64,000 bases of DNA from Nansenia antarctica. Taxonomy: Eukaryota > Chordata > Actinopteri > Argentiniformes > Microstomatidae. Within the stretch, counting starts at the first letter, position 1, and every line of letters starts with the position of its first letter. Below, piece by piece: positions 34,786 through 45,644 of this stretch. The position numbers and the translations under genes are program-made. Location of the stretch: contig OZ022345.1 of the NCBI GenBank assembly GCA_963989245.1, positions 49,502,124 to 49,566,123 of the forward strand. The letters run 5' to 3'. The notes under the pieces were generated by a model. The model was not told where the DNA came from, did no database searches, and saw only the letters and a program-made list of their open reading frames with translations.

Positions 34786-35030
34786 AGGTGTATCATGTAG
34801 TTTTGCGAAAACAAACAATACCCTAAGTTTTGTAATAGCAGGAAATGAGTGCATATCCACAAATAGTACAAAAGGTACGTAAAGGCCAGTGCTCAGCCAC
34901 AACTCCATATTTCAATGAACGGTCTCTCTCATTCCTCCATCGCTATCGATTGTGCATGGTTATTTAGCACCATGGTTATTTAGCACTATGCTTTAAAGCT
35001 CAAATCTACATACTGGACCTTTAATAATCT
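34786..35030. mobile_element. TTAA-flanked MITE (245 bp)
   Basis: TTAA at 34,782-34,785 and 35,031-35,034 encloses a sequence with imperfect inverted ends (aggtgtatcatgtagtttt against aggtccagtatgtagattt). The AGG start resembles the Kolobok-like element at 20,039. Near the right end, 'catggttatttagcac' occurs twice in tandem. No ORF. Confidence 0.7.
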
Positions 35031-35034
35031 CCAC

Positions 35035-36995
35035 AACCATGTTGATGTAGATTTACAAATAACTACTAGTATTTCCGTCCAGTCTGTCATGGATGACTGA
35101 TCAAGTTGACTATCGGATGTTTCCCACATTCAAGAGAAACTTAACTGTAGAGCAAGCGAAAAACACAGCGAGACGAGGAGGGACTGTCAAAGGAGCGAGC
35201 GCCATTCATCTGCTAACCTGTGCAAGGTGGGCCGGTTGATGTCCTCCTCCTTTGGTGGGTAGCATATGTCCACAGCAGCTGTGCCAACGTGAATAGGCAG
35301 TGATTGTGTGCTTGCTAACTGCATTCCTGGGAGCCAGGCCAACACTGAGTGGAGTGAGCTGTCCTCTTCTTGATAGAAGCATCTTCTACACATTTCACCA
35401 GATTTACACGTCTCTATTTCCATAAAATCCTACTGGCTCTACAAGAGCTAACATTAGACCCACATTACAGTATGCTGTATTGACCGTAGGGCCAGGGGGT
35501 GTCAAAGAGAAGATGGAGTTTGACAAGACAACCTTCATTTAACAAGGCCTTCGGTCTTCAACAGTGGTTTTACCTTCCCTGAGAGCTAAAGACAGCTTCT
35601 TGTTCCAGTATGTACGGCTGACTTCAGAGTACAGGTGCTGGTGGAAGCAGGTAACAGAATCCAGACAGGATTGTTCCAGAGGCTTTTGTTCATACTAACA
35701 ACTTAGGAATGTTATGACTACATGCTGTATTAGAGTTCAGGTGGTGTCAACAGCCAGCATCATCTAAAAAATAATATTTTGTTTAGCTTAGTGCTTTTTA
35801 TTCAAAACAACCCTCATCCCCGACCAGCCAACAAGGTACCTCCTGTCTGCTTGCTACAGTATATAGTAGCGAGTGACATTGAGAGTGTTTAACAATTTTA
35901 GTAAACGTATGTCCCTCATAAACCAGAAATCCCAGGCCATTAAAAATGATTTAGGTTCTGTCTTTCAGCACCACCCACTGGTGAGAAACCTCTGGATGAA
36001 TAATTGGGTTTCCAAAGGGACAACCTGAGACACATATTCTGCACTCTGCTACAGTACAGTGTTTTTGCTGTGTGTTGGGGTTAGGGTGCCTACTAAAGGG
36101 CTAAGTTCAATGTGAAAGTACACCAATAGTTGATTTTTGATGTTCTGCATTTGACCTTTTGTTAATGCTGTCTCTATTTGACATTTCCAGTTTCTTCCGT
36201 AACTGCTTTTACTATGAACCATCACATCACAGCTGCCTCGTCGCCAAAACAAACGGAATCACCTGTAATTGTCATCACATGCTGCTCTCTTTGAAAAACA
36301 ACTCCTGTGAATGTAATCTAAATCCAGACGTTAAAAGGCAGTGGTGAATCCCATTTCTGGGAGGCTGGGGACATCATAAACACACAATAAGCATCCGCAG
36401 CATTACTCCACCCTATCAGTGACCTCTATCCCAAGGGGAACAAGGTCAACATCAGAGCTCTGAATGGGATGGCGTATACCGAAATAACAATCCCAAGCCC
36501 CCTCTACTAAACAACACAATCACGCAATCAAAGCCTTGCCGCTTTTCCCTCATTGTTTAATTTTCTGGTGGCTATCTTAGATGTCTCTGCTGGCGTTCTT
36601 ATCTTTGACCTTCAGCTTGTTGCTTTGTCGCTGCTTCCCCCCGCGATGCGGCGCGACCTTCAGAGGGGGTGTCATTACTCCCTGACCCATTTGACGAGCC
36701 CCTCATGTGGAATGTGCATATGCCGAATCGTGGTGAATCCGCACAGTATGGGGTGAGGTGAAGTACTTACAGAAATATGACTTGACATGCTTTATCAAAT
36801 GGGGAAAGATGAAGACGAAACAGCTGCTGGTGCTGTCGTAAGCAATCTGGCCGTGATTGAATAAAAGTGTCAGGAAAAGGGCCGCTTGATGGTCTTTTGT
36901 TCTCCCCCATCCAGCTTGATGTTAGTTTGAGCTGTCAGGAGGGAATCACAGCTGGGTGATTTATCAATACTTGGAGTGACCTTGCAGCCACACTG

Positions 36996-37048
<53 letters not shown>

Positions 37049-40000
37049 ACGCGCATGTGTGTGTGTGTGTGTGTGTGGGTGCGCGCGCATGTGTGTGTGT
37101 GTGTGTGTGCACGCGCATGTGTGTGTGTGTGTGTGTGCGCGCGCGCATGTGTGTGTGCGTGCGCATTTGTGCGCGTGTGAGGAGGCAGAGTACTCCTGGA
37201 TTAAAACTGGCTAAACGGGAGGAATTTCTTAAACATTTGGCATGCACATGCAACACATACACACAGTACATACTGAGACAGGCTTGTGGGTATACAACAA
37301 GGTTTTTCTGCCAACATGATAAGAGTGCATTTTGCTTTTAATTTGAAAACATCAGTGCACTTAAATATCACAGCAAGGCTACAATAAATGGTACAAATAT
37401 TTACAAAGCTGTCACTTGAAAACAACACCGTACATCTTTCACTGTCTTCCTCTCCTATGCCAAACTTCCAGCAAACACAGCCATCTTTCTTTGAGATGCA
37501 CATTCTCCTTTCATTAAAGTCAACCTTTTTTTTGCTGCAGCCATAGACTTGCTCTGTTGTGATTAAGCAGATGTTATATCGCAGTCTGGCTCAGTCATTA
37601 CTCCCATAAACCCATCTGTGGAATTGCTTTTTATGCAAATGAATAAAGAATCTGCATAAATAAAGTTCTCATTAATACCTTTCAGCAAACCTCTGGTCTC
37701 CTTGATTCTAAAATGCCCTTAATTGTTTACAACCAGGTACAAAGTACAAATCAGTGGTTATCATGTAACATGAGGGTTTCTTGTTTTCCGTACAGACCTT
37801 TTGTGGTTAGAGAATACATCCATGCTTGTTTAGAAGACACTATCTTGACTATTATCCTGAAGAACATTATTGTAAATAGCTTTATGGAAGCACAACATTT
37901 GACGGTGAAATCAAACCTATATGCTTGAAGTTAAATGAAAGACCAGGCGAAGTCTACACGACCAACATTTATGCTTTTCTATTTTCATTTCCATTTATGA
38001 TCATCAGCATATCTTTGAGAGAGAAAAAAAAACTCATTACTATAATTCGCTACTTTATATCAAGGTAAACATTTATGTAGACCTGCAGTGAGTTGCGTTT
38101 TACAACCCGTTGTTGGTTACAAGGGAAATAAAATAAAAGCTGCTGCTGCTGGTTGATTGGGAACTAGTCAAGAGTAAAGTTTCGCTTAGAACATTATGCT
38201 GCTTTATAGATCCTTTGTTGTGTGGGTGCCAATGGAAGCTCATTAATTTCCCAGGTTTTTACAGCGAGTGTAGAACATGTGGCCACAGATGCCTTCGGAG
38301 GACCACATGATTGGCAGCCAAGTTTTTCAAGGGATGCTGAGTTATTTAATCGTGAAGGTGCCCCCTTTGTTTAGACCTATTCCACTTCACAGCCACAGAC
38401 AGGACCTTATTTTACCCTGGAATACTGCCTTTTGTATGATCTGAAAATATGCTTTTAGTAAACTATACCTCCTTTTAAAACACAATTACCTCAAATTAAT
38501 TGTGTTTAAATAGAATGGATGCATGCTGTGCCTCATACGGAAAATGCTAACAAAGTCTAACAAGAGTATTTACTCTAACTATTACTTTCTCACTGGGAAA
38601 TATCTGTTTAATGTGCTATGACAGTACAGTGAAACAATACATTAGGATGTATCTCTATTCTTAACCTTTACAACATACTAATGTACCAATGCATATACTG
38701 TACACCAAACAAGAAATAAACACATATCTGTGTATGCTTAAGGATAGGATTCCAGTGACATTTGTTTGAATTTGTGGAGCCCAAAAGAAGCTAAAACAGA
38801 TTCCTGTAAAAGCATTCAAAATGAACTTGAACTTGGACTTCATAAAGCGACCGGGCAGGGGAGCAGAGAGATCTGGTGAATAGAGAGGAGCTTTGTCGGA
38901 TGATTAGAGGTCCAATGTGGAGGAATCTGAGCTATGAACATGGAGGAGGGGCTGGAGAGAGAGAGGTCAGGTAATGATGAAGAATGTTCTTTAGAGTGGG
39001 CTTGAGACGAGAGTAGGAGTATCTCTCTATAGACTATACACACTCCTATCCTACTCTCCACCTGTGGACTATCATTTGTCTTTCATCCTCATATGGATGT
39101 TTACAATTTGATATGAATGACACATTGCACAGATAAATGACATCATCAATATATATTTGACTGACACTGCACATCAAAGAAATGTACATCTACAGAAGGA
39201 GGACATGAATCAATGAGTTACTTTGGATCTATGCCACATGGTTGATGTGAGCCAAGCTTTTGCCAACATATTCCGAGAGGTGACTTTCGATGACATTAGG
39301 AAACCATGTCCTCTTGGGGGAGGGGGTACACTAGATGGCAGTGTTCACTTTTTTGTCACTTACTTGTCACCTACCATGAAAACAAAAGTTGTATTGCTGT
39401 TTGAAATGGTGGGTGGAAACAGAACTTTTCTATTTACAGCATATTAAATCTATTTGCGGGGTTTCAAGAAAACATTAAAGATTACACAGTTGTACATGAA
39501 ATTTATTTCAACCCGTGTCAGACACTTCATATTTTATATTCATAGTGCCAATCATTAGATGTCGGTTGGGGTCTCTCATCAGCTAGATCTTGAACTTTTA
39601 GCATAATGAATTTAGCAAGGATGCCTTCGCTTCTCAGTCCATCAGGCCTGCCATCTACAGTACAAGATTAAATTACGTCTGTCTGCATTTAAGCTTAGAC
39701 GCTGTATTTGGGCAGCATACATGCAACCATTTGCCAAATGTAATATAACAGAATTAAAAACATGGACACCTATGGAAAATGGCTTGGAACCAGCACTTAC
39801 TCAACCACTCCTGTCAACTTGCTTACTAATGCATTTCTAACAATTTGTGATCAATGTTGTCTTCAGTACAGTTAATCACAAATTATGCAGGCTGCATATC
39901 ACCTTGAACAAGGGAAGTAGACAAGAAAGACTAAAGGATGGAACAAAGGACAGAAAGATTACAAGTATTACAATAGTTACCAATAACTCTATTCAGATAA

Positions 40001-42170
40001 AGCACACCTGCATTCTCTTCCTCGTTGTGTCTCCTTGTTCTTGTTTGTGATTCAGCGGCGCTTCACCAATGTACTCAGCTGTACTCTGGCATCTGCGCTT
40101 GGCCGTCTCACTACTGAATAGCTGCCTGATTATTCCAAATCTGAGAGAATATTCAAACAAGGCCGATAATGCATTCTTCCATATGATTCTCCAGAGCTTG
40201 CACAGCTGTTCGCCAGCTTTCGACGGCATGTTTAGACGAACAGATTTCTGCTCTCAATTAATAGGCCCCATGAAAGTCAGAGGGAAGTTTGACGAATTAT
40301 ACAGTTACAGATTCAGCTTGTCTTAGACTGTATGCATTGTCTGTTTCGCAATGCTGAAATAATTAAGATACAGTATAAACAAATGTTCAGCTTAGACACA
40401 TACAAGATAAACATACAGTACACGACAAGCCTTTATTACTAATTTGTGCAAATGGAACCTCATGATTTCACTTAAAAAGCCCAGATAATCTGAAGCGAAC
40501 TGTTCACATACTAAATTATGTATTTACTTATCTAGCAGTTTTCCCCCTAGAAATGTCTAAATCAAATCAAACTGATTACAGCTAGAGCAATTTAGAGACC
40601 TTGTCCAACAAATCGTTAAAACTTTATTAAAAAGACTTTTGCAGCTGTATCAGAAAGGAAGACTTACAGAGAACCAACGTCTCTTTGTTCAGCTCAAATT
40701 GGCTACAAGGTGATCTGAGAATCCAGTGTCATGTTGTTCATTCCAATGCCTAGTAAAGTTTCAACTGTCAGCCGTATTCTTTCAGTTGGGCTTTTTTTCC
40801 ACTCTTTCTCTGGAACAAGGGGCAGGTTGTGTGTTCCAGGGCACACCTGTAAGGTGCAGACCCCAGAGAGGCTTACCTCAGTGGGCCCTCCCGCTGTAGT
40901 CAATAGGCAATTACTCTCTCAGAAGATAGAGCACTGTCAACTTCAAACAGAGGACATTCTTTAGGCAGATTAGAGCAAAATTATGTTTTATTATTTTGGC
41001 CCTCGAGGATGAATTGGACTCTATCTGGTCGCCTTTGTGGTGAAATCCAAGACAGTTTAAATGGTCAAGGTATGTTTGGAGTCTGGGTAATACTCTGGTG
41101 TCTTTATGAAAGGGCAACAGAGAGGATCAGATTATAAAGTGAACAGCGAGGGCCTTTCAGTGGGGCAGTGCTATCGTCTCTGTCCCCTTGTCCATGCCTG
41201 TAGAGAAGTTAAATTAAACGGCTGTAATAAATGTTTTGGTCTCAGTGATGTGCTGTGGCTGCATATCAAACGAAACACTGAGGAGAAAAAGCACGGTAGA
41301 AGATCAGAGAGAGGAACGAATGGAGGTTGGGAGAACTGTGTCAGCGCATTACCAACATTAGAAACTGAGTTGTTTTCACTTAAAGCTCAATTATAATGGT
41401 GGCTCCAGAAACAATTATATTGATGAATGCTTTTTGAGTTACTGTAATTAAATTATTCCATTTAATTAACAAATTATATTGAACTTCTCCCCGGAGAACG
41501 GCATTAGCCTCATCTGCTGTTTTACAAACAGGAGCAGAACAACGCTGTGTGCTGTGGAAGTGATTACTACAGCCAAATGAAATGGTGTCAGATCAGATAA
41601 ATAGTGCCCGGAGTTAACCACAGAGTGAGCTTATAACACAGTCAATACTCTGAGGACATCGGGTAAATACAAAGATTAAATTATTAGTTGTCTTTCAAGA
41701 ATAAGCTTGGAAGTTTTTTTCAAGAGCTACCCTGAGGTGATAAATTATTGATTATAATCCAGAGTGATTATGATGATGTAAACTAGATGAACTCTACTCC
41801 AGAATAAATTAATATTCTATGCATATGCATACAGGTGACTGTAGGTAGAGGTGTATGTGTTGGGAGTAGTTAATAACTACAGTACAGTATAGTCTGTTGG
41901 GGGCCATAATACCTGAAGAGAATACTGGACACATTAAAAAAAAGTTTAGCTCATTAATATGTTTGATATGTGTTTGAATGGAATAATGTATGTTTGAATA
42001 CTGTAATGGAAAACAGGAACACTTTAGTGGGAGAACTTAAAATAGTTACTTAGTACTTAGCTACCTCAACTAAAACAGGAAAATACAAAAGAAGCTGAAA
42101 TAAGTTTTTTTTTTAAAAAGAAGAAAAAAAGTTCTCCATTACTGCTATATGTACTTCCGGTACTAGTTTA
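35035..42170. other. Gene desert 5' of klf5, second part
   Basis: No supportable gene. It contains a (GT)n/(GC)n compound microsatellite (37,000-37,165). Candidate conserved blocks by look alone are about 36,550-36,750, 40,050-40,270, 41,400-41,530 and 41,690-41,790. Short ORFs have no family resemblance. Confidence 0.45.
37000..37165. repeat. (GT)n compound microsatellite with GCGC interruptions
   Basis: About 165 bp of alternating GT broken by 'gcacgcgcat' type segments in a semi-regular pattern (about every 45 bp), giving a higher-order array. Cys-Val and Thr-His ORFs are artefacts. Confidence 0.93.
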
Positions 42171-42171
42171 T

Positions 42172-42526
42172 TATGAATGAATGGTCTTTATTGTCATTGC
42201 TACAGTACAGGTACCAAACAACGAAATTTAGGAGGGGTGGCTCCCCTGGTGTTAGGAAAGAAAAAAAAAACTTTAAAAAAAACACTTTAAAAAAAACACA
42301 AGAAGGGAAGGAGCTGGTTTACATAAATAAAGGCTATGTACACTATCCACTATACTATACTGTACAGATAGACGACTAGGGTTGTCATATTGCACATAGT
42401 GTTATTGCACATTCATTTAAAGTGTCGCAGTTTGCAGGCTTGAAATGTACATTTGTGCCTCAGCACTACACCTGATTTTTTCAGTCCAGCAGCTGCCATC
42501 AATCCGTCCAGACTGTCCAGGGCCAT
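42172..42526 (-). mobile_element. L2-like LINE, 3'-tail-only copy
   Basis: The segment from 'gaatgaatggtctttattg' to 'gactgtccagggcc' is closely similar to 61,191-61,580, the 3' UTR of the LINE at 61,187-62,870. On the minus strand it ends in 'caatgacaataaag' followed by ATTC repeats, the typical terminus of fish L2-like LINEs. Severe 5' truncation leaves only UTR. Confidence 0.85.
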
Positions 42527-42529
42527 TAG

Positions 42530-44065
42530 AGAGTAATTACACAGTATATTCCACTAGTAGTTAGTTACTCTGCTGCTTTTGTATTCCTACAGTCTATCTA
42601 TTTACCAGCGATGGTGGAGTTTGTATCACCTACTTACATGACTGAGGACAGAACAGTCCTCTGATCCAGAACTGCCATAATGCTCAAATTCAGCTTTTCA
42701 ACAGCTTACCATTGCCACCTGGTGGGTACAGTATGCCAAGCACCTGCTCCAAAAACATGCAAATATCGACCATTACATACATTGTGTTTGTGTTGTTTAC
42801 ATTACGTTGTTGTTTCAAAACATGGTTAAATAGTAGCTCACATTATTACCAATGAGAAAATATATAGGACTGACTGAAAGGCTACATAATGAACAAATAC
42901 AGTAATCAAATACATTTAGAAAATGTCTTATAAAAACGTATTCAATAGTCATGTGATACTTACATGGCTGTGTATCATACTGTTGTATCAAGAGGTAAGA
43001 AACAACACGTTGTAGTAGTAGCGGTGCTAATTGCTCCATCCACACTTGTGGTTTGCCATATTAGTCCATGTGAGAGGGGAGTGGGGTTGTGATGCTGTAA
43101 GCACATGCCTAACATTCTCTGTGATCTGCGGTGCAGTTGTTGGACATATTCTAAGGTTTTAATACTGGGGGATATGGAAGAGGGCTCAGCTCACATTCGC
43201 CATAGAGGAAGAGCCAGGGCCAAGAATGACAGTTGCTCCCCTTGGTGCTGAGATGCTTAAGGATTTAAATTGCACTTTAAAAGGTCACCCCCTGACAGTC
43301 AATCAGTCAATACTTAATGAGACAGTAACCATTCAAGTACATACCTTTACGATTTGTATCTTGTATACCGCACAAATTCTAGCACCAATAGTTTAACTGC
43401 TGCTAAAATAAACTGCATTGCAACCCCCTAAACCAATTTCCTAATAGAAAGGTAACGTTGCTGAAAAGTCAACAAAAGTCAACAAACAAAAAAAGCGATA
43501 GAGTTTAGTTCAGTTGTGGGGGGGGGGGGGGTAGAAAAGGACCTAAAGAAAGAATGTGGCCCTGATACGTTCCTGTAGCTACTGGGCCATCTTTGGTCTG
43601 AGTGGCTGGGACCTGGGCCACATCCACATGCTGGCCAAGGTCTGGTCTTTTAATGGCAAAGATAAAGCTCAGCAGCCCGAGCCCGCCTACTTCTGCCCCG
43701 AGGAAAAAAGTTGTACCTGGGCCACATCCGGAGGCCAGTAGAAAACAGACAGGGGCCTGATCTGGGTGGTCATTACTCTTCTGACAGGGTAGTGCTGCCT
43801 TGAATTTTCAACCCCATGTAATGGATTGCTACAACTACAACTACTTTCTCAGGACATGTTTTGCATGCTCCACACAGTCAGCTCTTGAGTGACATGCATG
43901 CTTTTCAAAATGATACCTTGTTAATGTTCTGCTGGTTCACTTTAAAGGTCTGTGCGCTATGATTGGCCTACCTTGTAATTACTGTAAAGCTTCTAAACTG
44001 CATTTGAACAAAAGAGAGAAAAAAACCTTGAAGGAAAGTATGGGTGTGGCGTTTAAGGTCAATGA

Positions 44066-44102
<37 letters not shown>

Positions 44103-45430
44103 GCTTTCTATGATTAACTATAACTTCTCCACATCACGTTTTGTCTGATGGGCCAACACATGGGCATACCTGTGTTTCCTGTTTCAACACGTTACACTAA
44201 TACTACCATGAATATGTGGTAATGCTTCAGTGCACCTGTGTGGAAAGAGAACCTGACATGTCAATTTTGTTGTATTAACCACAAGTGATGTACAAAACCA
44301 TTGCCTCAAATTGTAGGGTGGGGTTACTGGTTTTGTTTTTTAATGTTGAGCCACATGTTCAGTCTTGGTTTAATCAAACACAGTAAAAGGTTGAGCATAA
44401 CACAAGCAACCATACAAGTTTCCTCAAGGTCACGTCAACAGACATGAGTTTACAATGAGTCAAGAAAACATAGACTGCGTGGCCGATGAACACCATCCAA
44501 ATGAATACCAGGCCATATATGTATACAGTAAGTATATCAGTTCCTTCATACAGTACATGATCTGACGGTAAGTATGCCACAAAGTGTTTTTGAATGAAAT
44601 GCTGAGCTATTTTAATCTAAACATCCCCTCAATGTCTCCCCCTGCCAGCGTCTTTGCAGACTTTGCAGACACTGCTGCTGCCCCTGGAATGTTGGCATAA
44701 AGTATGCAGTCCTGACAGACAGCTGCACTGCAGTGGCGTTTTTAGCGTGCCTGATCAGAGACAAAACCAGACCAGCACATACATACGCTCTATGAGACAA
44801 GGATGTCACATCAAATTGTGATCAATATGGTATAGTAGGCCTAATATGGTCAAAAATATGAAGTGACCCTTTCAGTGATCAATGACAAAATGACATTACA
44901 CACATGAGTCATGTGATGACTGGAGAAGCATATTAGCTTATTTGATGGATCAGTGTGCATGCTTACAGTATGTGAGAGACACATAGGAGAATCTCTCTCT
45001 TGTTTTCAAACGTCACACCCTCTATTCAGGGACTGTTGACCCCAACGTCTACAGATTTTGCTAGGTAGTAAGTTACCATCCTCTCAATAGGACATGTCAT
45101 CCAATAACAATGGTTGACTAAATCTTAATTCACATTCAGGAGGAGAAGGCCTACCTTGAGTCAACATTCAAACTGACACATTGGATGCTAGTAATAGCAT
45201 TTATGACTATGAGTCACTATGTTATTTTAAGAGGTTGTGAATAAGTAACTGAATTAATTAATGGACTCCTTCACTGTCTTGACAAGTTAATCTTCTAAAT
45301 CACGTTGCTGCATCCACGTTTTTTGCTTATACGCGCCACCCTCGAAACTAAATGTAAAAAGCAAAGCACTCATTACTTGAAGCTCCATATTATTATTCCT
45401 ACAATTGAGAGCTTAGCTTGTGTATTTTCT
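42530..45430. other. No gene; DNA upstream of klf5 with G-run and (GT)n
   Basis: Holds a G14 run (43,518-43,531) and a (GT)n tract (44,068-44,099). No ORF resembles a known protein. The 61-codon ORF at 43,556-43,741 has no visible domain. Confidence 0.45.
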
Positions 45431-45644
45431 ATGTTCAGCCCCGCCCTACACAGACAGACGCACTGATATCACGCAGTTGCGTAATTTGACAAACCCAAGC
45501 GCAAAACAAGAGAGAGTAAGCCAAGCCATGAGCAGCACTTGACAGCTGTCTCTAGCAATTCGTAATAATCAGACAATTAATACAATTTGCACATCTTTTT
45601 TCTCCAAAATATTACACATAACTGGAGACACAACATCAGCGTTT
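45431..45644 (+). promoter_or_regulatory. klf5: Putative klf5 promoter / 5' UTR
   Basis: Lies directly upstream of the klf5 start. A GC box (gccccgccc, 45,438-45,446), a site type bound by Sp/KLF factors, is followed by the 5' UTR. I see no convincing TATA box at a fixed distance. The transcription start is not determined. Confidence 0.4.

Noticed and set aside
36976..37341. Long Cys-Val and His-Thr ORFs here and around 59,070-59,850 and 63,680-63,950
   Set aside because: They are translations of (CA)n/(GT)n microsatellites and are open in several frames on both strands for trivial reasons.
38998..39062. Imperfect inverted repeat 'agagtaggagt ... actcctatcctactct'
   Set aside because: Arms are short and mismatched, with no target duplication and no sign of an RNA gene.
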